NCBI RefSeq assembly: GCF_021277265.1
Contig: NZ_JAJSOH010000018.1
Coordinates: 1 to 64,000 of the forward strand
Source of the DNA: Kineosporia rhizophila
GTDB lineage: Bacteria; Actinomycetota; Actinomycetes; Actinomycetales; Kineosporiaceae
DNA: 64,000 nucleotides
Reading direction: 5' to 3'
The translations under genes and the position numbers were made by a program. Positions 44,896 to 54,083 of the stretch are shown piece by piece. Position 1 is the stretch's first letter, and every line of letters starts with the position of its first letter. Under the pieces are notes generated by a model. It did not search any database, was not told the DNA's origin, and worked only from the letters and a program-made list of their open reading frames with translations.

Positions 44896-46695
44896 GTGTA
44901 CTACGTCGGAGTGGATCTTGCCTGGGGCGAGCGCAAGCCCACCGGGCTGGCCGTGCTGGACCAGGACGGCGGTCTGGTGCACGTCAGCACCGCCCAGAGC
45001 GACGAGGACATCCTCGCGGCGCTCGCGCCCTACACCGCCGGCGACTGCCTGGTCGCGATCGACGCACCGCTGATCGTCCGCAACGAGACCGGCAACCGGC
45101 CCGCCGAGGCCGCCCTGAACAAGGACTTCGCCCGTTTCCACGCCGGCGCGCACCCGGTGAACACCACCAAGCCGGAGTTCTCCGGCACCCCGCGCGGCGC
45201 CCGCATCGCCTCGGCGCTGAAGCTGGACCTCAACCCCCGTTCCGGCCGCGGCCGCCGGGCCGTCGAGGTGTACCCGCACGCCGCCACCGTCGCGCTGTTC
45301 CGGCTCGGCCGGACGCTCAAGTACAAGGCCAAGCCCGGCCGCACCCGGGAGGAGCTGCAGTCGGAGCTGCTGCGCCTGATGAGCCTGGTCGGGGGGCTGG
45401 CCGGGGCCGAGCCGGCGCTGCACACCGACCGCCCGGGCTCGCGCTGGCCGGAACTGATCGAGGCCGCCACCGGGGCCGAGCGCAAGAGCGAGCTGCGGGT
45501 GGTCGAGGACCAGGTGGACGCGGTGATCTGCGCCTACGTGGCGCTCTTCACCGCCCGGCACCCGCAGATGGTCACCGTCTACGGCGACGTGGAGAACGGC
45601 TACATCGTCACCCCCACCCTGCCCGAGGGACTGGAGCCCAGTACCCACGAGGACGTCACCGCCGAGGACCCGGTCTCGGTCGCCGTGCGCGAGTACGCGC
45701 TGCGCCAGCCCGCCCTGGTCGAGGCCGCCGACCGGTTCTGCGTGCTGGTGAAGTCGATCCTCGACGAGGCCGGGATCAATTACCTCAGCGTCACCGGCCG
45801 GGCCAAGGCGGTGGCCTCGTTCGCCGGCAAGGCCGCCCGCCGCACCGCGGACGGCGAGCTGGTCTACTCCGAGCCGCTGCGCGAGATCAACGACCAGATC
45901 GGCGTGCGGGTGATCACCTACGTGCAGGACGACGTGGCCACCGTGGCCGACGTGATCCACGACCAGCTGCTGGTCAAGCGCGACCGGGACATGGGCGAGG
46001 AGACCGCCCGGCAGGGCCGTTTCGGCTACCGCAGCCGGCACATGCTGATCGCCCTGGACGCCGCCCGCGAGGGCCACTCCGAGTACGAGCCGCTGCGCGG
46101 GATGGCCGCCTCGCTGCAGGTGCGCACCGTGCTGCAGCACGCCTGGGCCGAGTTCGAGCACGACATCCGTTACAAGGGAACGGTTCCCGCCGAGCAGGCG
46201 CCCGAACTGGACCGCCGGTTCACGCTCGCCGCCGGTCTGCTGGAGCTGGCCGACCAGGAGTTCTCGATCATCCGCGACCGGCTCGCGGCCAACCGGGTGC
46301 TGCCCGGGGAGGAGCCGGCCGGGAGCGGGGAGACCACCGGCCGGGACACCGCCGACGACGACTCCCGGATCGGGGCCCGGGAGCTGGCTGCGTTCCTGGC
46401 CGGGCAGTACCCGGAGGCCGGCTGGTCGCGCACCGAGCACTACACCTGGATCACCGGGCTGCTGGCCGAGCTCGCGATCACCTCGCTGCCGGAGCTCACC
46501 GAGGTGCTGGTGCCGGTCAACGAGCTCGACCTGAACGCCCGGATGGACTACAAGTACCCGCCCGGCGCGGTCCGCCGGCTGGACGACGCGCTGCTGGCCG
46601 CCTTCGGCGAGAAGTACGTGGCCCTGCCCGGCAACGCCGACCGGCGGGGTCTGCTGAAGTCCCGCCTGGAAAAGCTGCAGGCTTCCACTGAGTGA
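44896..46695 (+). CDS. DUF429 and RelA/SpoT-type domain fusion protein
   Basis: A 599-residue fusion. Residues 1-225 are a DUF429 predicted RNase H-fold nuclease: D7 in GVDLAWG, D56 in AIDAP, E124 in VEVYPH and D205/D208. Residues of about 260-430 resemble a small (p)ppGpp synthetase: R302/K304 and K312 in GRAKAVASFAGK, D333 in NDQIGVRVITY, GYRSRH at 377-382, QVRT at 408-411 followed by AWAEFEHDIRYK. The Glu expected two residues before the QVRT Gln is S406, so synthetase activity is uncertain. Residues 430-599 are helical. GTG at 44896 follows CAGGCT by seven bases and no ribosome site is seen. Confidence 0.8.
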   Translation: MYYVGVDLAWGERKPTGLAVLDQDGGLVHVSTAQSDEDILAALAPYTAGDCLVAIDAPLIVRNETGNRPAEAALNKDFARFHAGAHPVNTTKPEFSGTPRGARIASALKLDLNPRSGRGRRAVEVYPHAATVALFRLGRTLKYKAKPGRTREELQSELLRLMSLVGGLAGAEPALHTDRPGSRWPELIEAATGAERKSELRVVEDQVDAVICAYVALFTARHPQMVTVYGDVENGYIVTPTLPEGLEPSTHEDVTAEDPVSVAVREYALRQPALVEAADRFCVLVKSILDEAGINYLSVTGRAKAVASFAGKAARRTADGELVYSEPLREINDQIGVRVITYVQDDVATVADVIHDQLLVKRDRDMGEETARQGRFGYRSRHMLIALDAAREGHSEYEPLRGMAASLQVRTVLQHAWAEFEHDIRYKGTVPAEQAPELDRRFTLAAGLLELADQEFSIIRDRLAANRVLPGEEPAGSGETTGRDTADDDSRIGARELAAFLAGQYPEAGWSRTEHYTWITGLLAELAITSLPELTEVLVPVNELDLNARMDYKYPPGAVRRLDDALLAAFGEKYVALPGNADRRGLLKSRLEKLQASTE

Positions 46696-46740
46696 AAGCC
46701 CGGCACCACGTCCGCCCGAGCCATGAGGTGCACTGACGCC

Positions 46741-47916
46741 ATGCGTACCCAAGTCGCCATCATCGGTGCCGGCCCGGCCGGGCTGCTGCTCTCCCACCTG
46801 CTCGACGCCCAGGGGATCGAGTCGGTGGTGATCGAGACCCGCAGCCGCGAGTACGTCGAGGCGCGGATCCGGGCCGGGATCCTCGAGCAGTCCACGGTCG
46901 ACCTGCTCACCGAGGCCGGTCTGGGTGAGCGCCTGGCCGCCGAGGGCGATCCGCACCGCGGCATCTACCTGCAGTGGCCCGAGGAGCGTCACCATCTGGA
47001 CTTCGTCGAGCTGACCGGGCGGGCGGTCACGGTGTACGGCCAGACCGAGGTGCAGAAGGATCTCGGGAAGGCCCGTGACGCCGCCGGGCAGCAGATCGTC
47101 TACGAGGTGAGCGAAACCGCCCTGCACGACTTGGGCACCGATCGTCCTTACGTCACCTACACCGACAACAATGGACGTCCGGCGCGCCTGGACGCGGAGG
47201 TGGTGGTTGGGTGCGACGGGTCTTTCGGGCCGAGCCGCTCCGCCGTGCCGGAGGCGGCCCGGCAGACCTGGCAGCGTGCCTACCCCTACTCCTGGCTGGG
47301 GGTGCTGGCCGACGTCGCCCCCTCCACCGACGAGCTCATCTACGCCTGGCACCCGGACGGTTTCGCCCTGCACTCGATGCGCTCGTCCACCGTCAGCCGG
47401 TTCTACCTGCAGGTGCCGACCGACACCGACGTGGCCCAGTGGTCGGACGAGCGGATCTGGGAGGCCCTGGCCACCCGCCTGGGGCACGGCCAGAACGGCT
47501 GGCAGCTCACCCCCGGGCCGCTGACCGACAAGAGCGTGCTGCCGATGCGCAGCTTCGTGCAGCAGCCGATGCGGCACGGGCGGCTCTTCCTGGCCGGCGA
47601 CGCGGCCCACATCGTGCCCCCGACCGGGGCCAAGGGCCTGAACCTGGCCGTGGCCGACGTGGCCCTGCTCGCCCCGGCCCTGACCGCGCTGCTGCTGAAG
47701 GGTGACCGCGGCCCGGCCGAGGCCTACTCCGCCGACGCGCTGCGCCGGGTCTGGCGCTGCACCCACTTCTCCTGGTGGATGACCACCATGCTGCACACCT
47801 CGGCCGACCCGTTCGAGGCCCAGCTGCAGCTGTCCCAGCTGAGATGGGTCACCAGCAGCGAGGCCGGCGCCCGGGGCCTGGCCGAGAACTACGCCGGTCT
47901 GCCGATCGGGTTCTGA
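46741..47916 (+). CDS. pobA: 4-hydroxybenzoate 3-monooxygenase
   Basis: A 391-residue FAD-dependent hydroxylase that converts 4-hydroxybenzoate to protocatechuate. The dinucleotide fold is VAIIGAGPAGLLLSHLL at residues 5-21, followed by ETRSREYVEARIRAGILEQ, the DG segment VVVGCDGSFGPSR, and the FAD-binding LFLAGDAAHIVPPTGAKGLN. The length matches known PobA. The ATG at 46741 has AGGTG ten bases upstream; the in-frame ATG at 46723 has none. Its product is the substrate of PcaHG, encoded 3 kb downstream. Confidence 0.92.
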   Translation: MRTQVAIIGAGPAGLLLSHLLDAQGIESVVIETRSREYVEARIRAGILEQSTVDLLTEAGLGERLAAEGDPHRGIYLQWPEERHHLDFVELTGRAVTVYGQTEVQKDLGKARDAAGQQIVYEVSETALHDLGTDRPYVTYTDNNGRPARLDAEVVVGCDGSFGPSRSAVPEAARQTWQRAYPYSWLGVLADVAPSTDELIYAWHPDGFALHSMRSSTVSRFYLQVPTDTDVAQWSDERIWEALATRLGHGQNGWQLTPGPLTDKSVLPMRSFVQQPMRHGRLFLAGDAAHIVPPTGAKGLNLAVADVALLAPALTALLLKGDRGPAEAYSADALRRVWRCTHFSWWMTTMLHTSADPFEAQLQLSQLRWVTSSEAGARGLAENYAGLPIGF

Positions 47917-48019
47917 ACCCGGTCACCTTCGGTCACCTCGGGCGGGCCCGGCCCCGCCAGGAGGGTGACCGGGGTGGCGGTTTCTCCACCTGGCCAGTGC
48001 CGGGGCCGAACGCACGACC

Positions 48020-50272
48020 ATGCGCCTCGACGCCGCAGGCCGGTATCTGCTGGTGGCCGCCGTGCTGCTCGGCTGCTACTGGCTGGCGCCCGCCGGCGCC
48101 CCGCGAGCCGCGTTCCAGGTGGCCATCAGCGTCAGCAGCATGCTCGCCGTGCTCGCGGCCGCCGCATGGGACCGGCCCCGCCGGCTGACCTGGCTGATCT
48201 TCGCCACGGCCCCCGGCCTGAGCGCGGTCGGTGACGGCTTCATGGCCTGGCACCAGCTGCGCGGCCTGCCGGTGGACTACCCGAACCTGGCCGACGCGTG
48301 CTGGCTGACCGGCAATCTGACCGCCGCCACCGGCCTGGCCCTGCTGCAGCGCGGCAAGCGGGTGGACGCGGCCGGGCTGCTCGACTCCGCCGTGGTCACC
48401 GTGGGCGGGGCCCTGGTGCTCTGGGTGGCCCTGTTCACGCCGTTCCAGGGCGGTCTCGACCTGGCTGAGACCGTCGGCCTGCTGTACCCCCTGACCACGA
48501 TCACCATGCTGGCGGCCGCGATCTGGCTGGTCACCAGTGTGCCCGCACCGCTCGAGGGCCGGGCCACCGCGGCCCTGACCGCCGGGGTGCTGCTCGGCCT
48601 GGTCGGCAACGTGATCTACGGCGCCAGCGGTGGCACGCTCGACCCCCAGCACCGCTGGTTCGAGACGTTCTACCTCCTGATGTACGCAGGCTGGGGCTTC
48701 GGGGCCGTGCGCGCGGCCACCGTCGCCGCCCGCCAGGACATGACCCCCACCTGGGCGATCTCACCGGTGCGGCTGGTCACCATGTACGCCTCGCTGCTGG
48801 TGGTCCCGGGCGTGCTGTTCCTCGACCACGCGCGCGACCTGCGGCTGCCTCTGCTGCCGATCGCGGTGGTCTCCACCCTGCTGTCGTTCCTGGTGCCGGC
48901 CCGGCTCTGGCTCTCCACCCGGCAGCTGCGGGTCTCCACCCGCCAGCGTGACGCCTACCGGGACGACCTGGAGCACCAGGCCGCCCACGACCCGCTCACC
49001 GACCTGCCCAACCGGGCCTACATCCGGGAACTGCTCGGGGCGCTGATGCACCGGGCCCGGCGCGGCGGCGAGGAGGTCGCCGTGCTGTTCGTCGACCTGG
49101 ACTTCTTCAAGCGGGTGAACGACCGGCTCGGGCACGCGGCCGGCGACGAGGTGCTGCAGACCGCCGCCCGGCGGATCCGGGGCGCCCTGCGCCAGGGCGA
49201 CATCGTCGGACGGCAGGGCGGGGACGAGTTCGTGGTGCTGATCGACCCGGTGCCCGGCCCGGCCGAGCTGGTGGAGATCGCCGAGCGCATCCTGGACACG
49301 GTCGGCGCCCCGATCATGACCGCCGGCGGCCGGGCGGTGATCAGCGCCAGTGTGGGCATCGCCCTGGCCCGGGACGGCCAGATCGACGCCGAGCAGCTGC
49401 TGCAGGACGCCGACCTGGCCGCCTACCGGGCCAAGAGCCACGGCGGCGGGCGGGTCGAGATGTTCGACGACGCGCTGCGGACCGGGCTGCAGGCCCGGGC
49501 CCGGCTGGAGGACGAGATCCGGCACGGCCTCGCCACCGGCGAGTTCGAGCTGCACTACCAGCCGGTGTTCGAGGTCGCCGGGGGCCGGCTGCACTCCTAC
49601 GAGGCGCTGATCCGCTGGCACCATCCCGAGCGCGGCCTGGTACCGCCCGACCAGTTCATCCCGACCGCCGAAGAGAGCCTGCTGATCTGCGAGATCGGCC
49701 GCTGGGTGCTGGCCGAGGCGACCCGCCAGCTGGCCGTCTGGACCCGGCAGGACCCGGCCGGGCACGGCGGGGTGACGATGGCGGTGAACATCTCGGCCCG
49801 GCACCTGGCCTCACGCACCCTGCTCGAGGAGGTGGGCCGGGCCCTGGCCGACAGCGGGATACCGCCCGCCCGGCTGACTCTCGAGATCACCGAGACCGTG
49901 CTGCTGGACGAGCCGGCCGCCGACACCCACCTGAGCGACCTGCGGGCGCTGGGGGTGTCGGTCAGCCTGGACGACTTCGGCACCGGCTACACCAGCATCG
50001 GGCAGCTGCAGAAGCTCCAGGTCGACACCCTGAAGATCGACCAGAGCTTCCTGCGCTCGGGTGAGGAGGCCGGTCAGCAGCTGGTGCAGCTGATGGTCAC
50101 CGCGGCCCACGCGTTCGGCCTGGACGTGGTGGCCGAGGGGGTGGAGACCCAGGAGCAGCTCGACCGCCTGGGCCGGATCGGCTGCGAACTGGCCCAGGGC
50201 TACTACCTGGGCCGGCCCCGGCCGGCCCGCGACATCCTGGTCACCGGCGGCGTCAGCGCAGCGAACGGCTGA
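48020..50272 (+). CDS. Membrane GGDEF-EAL cyclic di-GMP protein
   Basis: A 750-residue c-di-GMP enzyme. About eight membrane helices fill residues 8-300 with no recognised sensor family. The diguanylate cyclase domain (about 315-470) has an intact GGDEF and the RQGD inhibitory site five residues before it. The phosphodiesterase domain (about 490-740) has EALIRWHHP, the EIT, DDFGTGYTS and AEGVET motifs, so both activities look possible. It overlaps the convergent IclR gene by 20 bases. Its site between pobA and the pca genes has no obvious metabolic reason. Confidence 0.9.
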   Translation: MRLDAAGRYLLVAAVLLGCYWLAPAGAPRAAFQVAISVSSMLAVLAAAAWDRPRRLTWLIFATAPGLSAVGDGFMAWHQLRGLPVDYPNLADACWLTGNLTAATGLALLQRGKRVDAAGLLDSAVVTVGGALVLWVALFTPFQGGLDLAETVGLLYPLTTITMLAAAIWLVTSVPAPLEGRATAALTAGVLLGLVGNVIYGASGGTLDPQHRWFETFYLLMYAGWGFGAVRAATVAARQDMTPTWAISPVRLVTMYASLLVVPGVLFLDHARDLRLPLLPIAVVSTLLSFLVPARLWLSTRQLRVSTRQRDAYRDDLEHQAAHDPLTDLPNRAYIRELLGALMHRARRGGEEVAVLFVDLDFFKRVNDRLGHAAGDEVLQTAARRIRGALRQGDIVGRQGGDEFVVLIDPVPGPAELVEIAERILDTVGAPIMTAGGRAVISASVGIALARDGQIDAEQLLQDADLAAYRAKSHGGGRVEMFDDALRTGLQARARLEDEIRHGLATGEFELHYQPVFEVAGGRLHSYEALIRWHHPERGLVPPDQFIPTAEESLLICEIGRWVLAEATRQLAVWTRQDPAGHGGVTMAVNISARHLASRTLLEEVGRALADSGIPPARLTLEITETVLLDEPAADTHLSDLRALGVSVSLDDFGTGYTSIGQLQKLQVDTLKIDQSFLRSGEEAGQQLVQLMVTAAHAFGLDVVAEGVETQEQLDRLGRIGCELAQGYYLGRPRPARDILVTGGVSAANG

Positions 50273-51002
50273 TCCCCTCGGCCGCCACCTGCAGCGCCGC
50301 GATCATCCGAGGCTTGTCGCGCTTCAGCGAGGGCACCACCATGCCGAGCGCGGCCACCACCTCGACCGGCCCGCCCGAGCGCGAGCGCACCGGCACCGCC
50401 ACCGAACAGCCGCCCAGGCTCATCTCCTCGACGGTCTGGGCGTACCCCTCCCGGCGCACCCGCTCCAGCTGGGCGCCGATCCGGCCGGGCTGGGTGATCG
50501 TGTACGGGGTGATCCGCCGCAGGTCGGCCAGCACCCGGCGCTGCACGTCGGCCGGGGCGTGGGCGAGCAGGACCTTGCCCACCCCGGTGGAGTACAGCGG
50601 CAGCCGGGAACCGATCTCGCTGACCACCGGCACCGACTGGTGCCCGGCGAGCCGGTCGACGTAGAGCACCTCGTCGCCGTCGCGCACCGCCAGGTGCACG
50701 GTGGCCAGCGTGGCGGCGTAGATGTCGTGCAGGAAGGGCGAGGCCACCTGGCGCAGCCCGGTCTGCACCGGCGCCAGCAGCCCCAGGTCCCAGATCCGCC
50801 GCCCGATCACGAAATACGTCGAGCCCGGGGCCTGCCGCTCGAGGGCACCCCACTCCAGCAGCTCACCGGCCAGCCGGTGGGCCGTGGCCAGGGGCAGGCC
50901 GGCCCGGCGGGCCAGCTCGGTCAGGGTGAGCCGGCGGTGGTGCTCGTCGAAGGCGCTGAGCAGGGCCAGGGCCCGCGACGTCACGCTCACCGGTGCGCTC
51001 AC
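50253..51002 (-). CDS. IclR-family regulator of the pca genes
   Basis: A 249-residue regulator with an N-terminal winged helix (RALALLSAFDEHHRRLTLTELARR) and a C-terminal IclR effector domain with GSRLPLYSTGVGKVLLA. Divergent position next to pcaHGBC suggests a PcaR/PcaU-like role responding to protocatechuate or beta-ketoadipate. The GTG at 51002 has AAGGTGG upstream; the very long in-frame extension through pcaH was rejected. A CGTTC-N7-GAACG dyad lies in the divergent gap. It converges with the GGDEF-EAL gene, with a 20-base overlap. Confidence 0.87.
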   Translation of the reverse strand: MSAPVSVTSRALALLSAFDEHHRRLTLTELARRAGLPLATAHRLAGELLEWGALERQAPGSTYFVIGRRIWDLGLLAPVQTGLRQVASPFLHDIYAATLATVHLAVRDGDEVLYVDRLAGHQSVPVVSEIGSRLPLYSTGVGKVLLAHAPADVQRRVLADLRRITPYTITQPGRIGAQLERVRREGYAQTVEEMSLGGCSVAVPVRSRSGGPVEVVAALGMVVPSLKRDKPRMIAALQVAAEGISRSLR

Positions 51003-51019
51003 GATCCCACCTTTCGGCC

Positions 51020-51036
51020 CGTTCTTCCACTGAACG
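51020..51036. promoter_or_regulatory. Candidate IclR operator, CGTTC-N7-GAACG
   Basis: An inverted repeat in the 81-base gap between the IclR gene and pcaH. GTTC/GAAC half-sites are common for IclR-family operators of aromatic catabolism. It lies about 35 bases upstream of the candidate pcaH -10 element. Confidence 0.5.
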
Positions 51037-51071
51037 GAAGTCTCACCTGTCCGGGCCGCCTTGTAAACGCC

Positions 51072-51077
51072 TAACTT
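51072..51077 (+). promoter_or_regulatory. -10 element for leaderless pcaHGBC
   Basis: TAACTT, six bases before the pcaH ATG; no ribosome site precedes that ATG. Confidence 0.5.
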
Positions 51078-51083
51078 CACGGC

Positions 51084-51866
51084 ATGCCCACCCCGTCGTC
51101 GGACGCCGCCGTGGCGACCCAGGAGCAGATCAGCGCCGAGATCGCCGCGATCGAGAAGGCCCACGCCGCAGCCGCAGTCGCGCTCCCCCAGCCGGCGCTG
51201 GACTATCCGCCCTACCGCAGCAGCATCCTGCGCCATCCCACCAAGGACCTGCACCACGCCGACCCCGAGGGGATCGAGCTCTGGGCCCCCTGTTTCGGCC
51301 ACCAGGACGTCGACGCGCTCGAGGCGGACCTGACCATCCAGCACTCCGGCGAGCCGATCGGCGAACGCATCGTGGTCACCGGGCGGGTCACCGACGGCGA
51401 CGGCCGGCCGGTGCCGCACCAGCTCGTCGAGATCTGGCAGGCCAACGCGGCCGGCCGCTACGTGCACCAGCGCGACCAGCACCCGGCCCCGATCGACCCG
51501 AACTTCACCGGGGTCGGCCGCTGCCTGACCGACGAGACCGGTACCTACCGCTTCACCACGATCAGGCCCGGGCCCTACCCCTGGAAGAACCACCAGAACG
51601 CCTGGCGCCCGGCGCACATCCACTTCTCGCTGTTCGGAACGGATTTCACTCAGCGCCTGGTCACCCAGATGTACTTCCCGGGCGATCCACTCTTCCCGCT
51701 CGACCCGATCTACCAGTCCATCACCGATCCCCGCGACCGTGACCTGCTGGTGGCCCGCTACGACCACCAGGTCACCCGGCCGGAGTGGAGCACCGGCTAC
51801 CGCTGGGACATCGTGCTGACCGGTTCGCACCGCACGCGTTTCGAGGCGGAGGGCGACGACGAATGA
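51084..51866 (+). CDS. pcaH: Protocatechuate 3,4-dioxygenase beta subunit
   Basis: A 260-residue iron-binding subunit of the intradiol dioxygenase that cleaves protocatechuate to 3-carboxy-cis,cis-muconate. Fe(III) ligands are two Tyr and two His: Tyr in GPYPWKN, a second Tyr in the MYFPGDPLF region or nearby, and the His pair in RPAHIHF. The N-terminal extension and LVEIWQANAAGRY are family marks. The ATG at 51084 is probably leaderless. It overlaps pcaG in an ATGA junction, so the two subunits are coupled. Confidence 0.94.
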   Translation: MPTPSSDAAVATQEQISAEIAAIEKAHAAAAVALPQPALDYPPYRSSILRHPTKDLHHADPEGIELWAPCFGHQDVDALEADLTIQHSGEPIGERIVVTGRVTDGDGRPVPHQLVEIWQANAAGRYVHQRDQHPAPIDPNFTGVGRCLTDETGTYRFTTIRPGPYPWKNHQNAWRPAHIHFSLFGTDFTQRLVTQMYFPGDPLFPLDPIYQSITDPRDRDLLVARYDHQVTRPEWSTGYRWDIVLTGSHRTRFEAEGDDE

Positions 51867-52429
51867 GCACGCCCACCCCGGGCCAGACCGTGGGCCCGTT
51901 CTACGGCTACGCCCTTCCCTACACCGGCGACTGCGAACTCGTCCCGCCCAACTCCCCCGGCGCCGTCCGGCTTCACGGCACGGTCCGCGACGGCAACGGG
52001 AACCCGGTGCGTGATGCGCTGATCGAGATCTGGCAGCCCGCTCCCGACGGCTCGGTCGTGCGCCAGGGCGGTTCGCTGCACCGCGACGGCTTCACCTTCA
52101 CCGGCTGGGGCCGCGCCAGCACCGACAACACCGGCCATTTCACCTTCAGCACGCTCGGTCCCGGAGGCGAGCAGCCGTTCTTCGCCGTCACGGTGTTCGC
52201 CCGGGGCCTGATGGACCGGCTGTTCACCCGCGCCTACCTGCCCGGGCCCGATCTGGACGAGAACGCCTTCCTGGCAAGTCTTCCCGAAGAACGCCGCCGC
52301 ACACTGATCGCCACGGCCGAGCCCGACGGCTGGCGGTTCGACATCCGGCTCCAGGGCGAGGACGAGACCGTTTTCCTGCACTTCCCCGGCCACCGGCCAG
52401 GAAATGTGGCCACCGGCGCGGCAGACTGA
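51863..52429 (+). CDS. pcaG: Protocatechuate 3,4-dioxygenase alpha subunit
   Basis: A 188-residue structural subunit that pairs with PcaH. It begins TPGQTVGPFYGYALPY and carries LIEIWQPAPDG, with the intradiol fold but without the full iron-ligand set, as expected. The ATG at 51863 overlaps the pcaH stop codon. It is followed after five bases by the pcaB GTG. Confidence 0.94.
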   Translation: MSTPTPGQTVGPFYGYALPYTGDCELVPPNSPGAVRLHGTVRDGNGNPVRDALIEIWQPAPDGSVVRQGGSLHRDGFTFTGWGRASTDNTGHFTFSTLGPGGEQPFFAVTVFARGLMDRLFTRAYLPGPDLDENAFLASLPEERRRTLIATAEPDGWRFDIRLQGEDETVFLHFPGHRPGNVATGAAD

Positions 52430-52434
52430 CGCAC

Positions 52435-53679
52435 GTGGACAGCCTGTTCTGGCCCGGCGCCGAGCGCGCCGGGGACCTGATGACGCCGGCCGCGCTCGTG
52501 CGGGCCATGGTCGAGGTGGAGCGAGCCTGGCTGGAGGCCCTGGTCGCCGCCGGTGTCGCTCCCGCCGATGCGGGCGGCCAGTTGGGTGCCTTCGAAATTG
52601 AAGACGCCCGGGGCCTGGTCGCGAAGGTCGCCTCCGGTTCGGAGGCGGGTGGCAACCCGGTGATCCCGCTGGTGCGGCTCCTGCGGCAGCAGTTCTCCGG
52701 CCAACCCGCCGCGAAGTGGCTGCACCGCGGCCTGACCAGCCAGGACGTTCTCGATTCGGCGCTGCTGGGATGCCTGGGCCGGGTGCTCGCCCAGGTGCGG
52801 GCCGAACTCGACGGCCAGATCGCGGCGGTGGCCCGTCTGGCCGATCGGCACCGGGCCACCCCGATGGCCGGGCGCACCCTGACCCAGCACGCGGTTCCCA
52901 CCACCTTCGGAATGAAGGCCGCGCAGTGGCTCACCGCCCTGCTCGACGCCCGCGACGGTCTGGACCGGCTGCCGCCCCTGCCCGTCCAGTTCGGTGGAGC
53001 GGCCGGCAACCTCTCCGCCGTGGTCGAACTGGCCCGGCTCGCCGGTTCTCCCGATCCGGCGGCGACGGCCGTCACGATCCTGCGGACCGCGGCCCAGACC
53101 CTGGATCTTCAGTTCCGCACGCCCTGGCACACCGCCCGGGCACCGATCACCGCCGTCGGTGACGCCCTGGTGGGCTGTTGCGACGCGTGGGGCCGGATCG
53201 CCCGTGACGTGATCGAGCTCGGGCGCCCCGAGATCGGGGAACTGGCCGAACCGGTGGCCGAGGGCCGGGGCGGCTCCTCGACCATGAGCCAGAAGCGCAA
53301 TCCGGTGCTCTCGGTGCTGATCCGGCGTACCGCCCTGAGCGCCCCCCAGCTGGCCGCCACCCTGCACCTGGCTGCCGCCGAGGCGGTGGACGAGCGGCCG
53401 GACGGCTCGTGGCACGCCGAGTGGCCTGCCCTTCAGTCACTTTCACGAGGTGCGGTGGTGGCCGCGGCGCAGGCCGGGGAACTGCTGGCCGGGCTCGAGG
53501 TCTCGCCCAGTCGCATGGCCGAGAACCTGCAGGCGGCCGGCGAGGGCATCCAGGCCGAGCAGAGGAGTATGGCCCAGCTCTTCCCCTCTCCCAACCAACC
53601 CGAAACCTATCTGGGGCTGACCGATTTCGTCGTGGACGACGTCCTCAATCGGGCCCGTGAAACCAGGGAGCGCAGATGA
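52435..53679 (+). CDS. pcaB: 3-carboxy-cis,cis-muconate cycloisomerase
   Basis: A 414-residue member of the fumarase/aspartase superfamily that lactonises carboxymuconate to gamma-carboxymuconolactone. The signature GGSSTMSQKRNPV is near residue 280, and the catalytic regions GLTSQDVLDSAL and RTLTQHAVPTTFG are present. It starts at GTG 52435, five bases past pcaG. Its stop overlaps the pcaC ATG in an ATGA junction, so the four pca genes form one tightly packed operon. Confidence 0.92.
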   Translation: MDSLFWPGAERAGDLMTPAALVRAMVEVERAWLEALVAAGVAPADAGGQLGAFEIEDARGLVAKVASGSEAGGNPVIPLVRLLRQQFSGQPAAKWLHRGLTSQDVLDSALLGCLGRVLAQVRAELDGQIAAVARLADRHRATPMAGRTLTQHAVPTTFGMKAAQWLTALLDARDGLDRLPPLPVQFGGAAGNLSAVVELARLAGSPDPAATAVTILRTAAQTLDLQFRTPWHTARAPITAVGDALVGCCDAWGRIARDVIELGRPEIGELAEPVAEGRGGSSTMSQKRNPVLSVLIRRTALSAPQLAATLHLAAAEAVDERPDGSWHAEWPALQSLSRGAVVAAAQAGELLAGLEVSPSRMAENLQAAGEGIQAEQRSMAQLFPSPNQPETYLGLTDFVVDDVLNRARETRERR

Positions 53680-54083
53680 ACCCCCTCGACCGCGACCAGA
53701 GCGTCGGCGAGCGCATCGACGCCGGAACGGTGGTGCGCCGCGAGGTGCTGGGCGCCGAGCACGTCGACCGGGCCACCGCCGCGGCGACCGAATTCACGCG
53801 CGACTTCCAGCAGTTCATCACCGACTACGCCTGGGGCGGTATCTGGACCCGGCCCGGGCTGGACCGGCGCAGCCGTTCGATGATCACCCTGACCGCGCTG
53901 ATCGCCCGGGGCCATCACGAGGAACTGGCCCTGCACGTGCGGGCGGCCCGCACCAACGGCCTGACCGACGACGAGATCAAGGAAGTCATTCTGCAGAGCG
54001 CGATCTACTGCGGTGTGCCGGACGCGAACACCGCCTTCCGGATCGCCCAGAAGGTGCTCACCGAACTGGACGCGCCGAGCTGA
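53676..54083 (+). CDS. pcaC: 4-carboxymuconolactone decarboxylase
   Basis: A 135-residue enzyme that decarboxylates carboxymuconolactone to beta-ketoadipate enol-lactone. AhpD-like fold; WGGIWTRPGLDRRSRSMITLTALIARGHHEELALHVR is split here into the family core near residues 50-85. The pcaD enol-lactone hydrolase is not fused, and not present in the window. Its stop codon abuts that of lysE without a gap, in a shared TGATCA. Confidence 0.92.
   Translation: MNPLDRDQSVGERIDAGTVVRREVLGAEHVDRATAAATEFTRDFQQFITDYAWGGIWTRPGLDRRSRSMITLTALIARGHHEELALHVRAARTNGLTDDEIKEVILQSAIYCGVPDANTAFRIAQKVLTELDAPS

Noticed and set aside
42876-46691. A 1271-codon open frame running through the MASE1 and DUF429-RelA/SpoT genes
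   Set aside because: It is out of frame with both recognisable proteins and is an Arg/Gly/Pro-rich artefact of high GC.
44836-47796. A 986-codon minus-strand open frame opposite the DUF429-RelA/SpoT and pobA genes
   Set aside because: It lies opposite two genes with clear motifs and shows no domain of its own.
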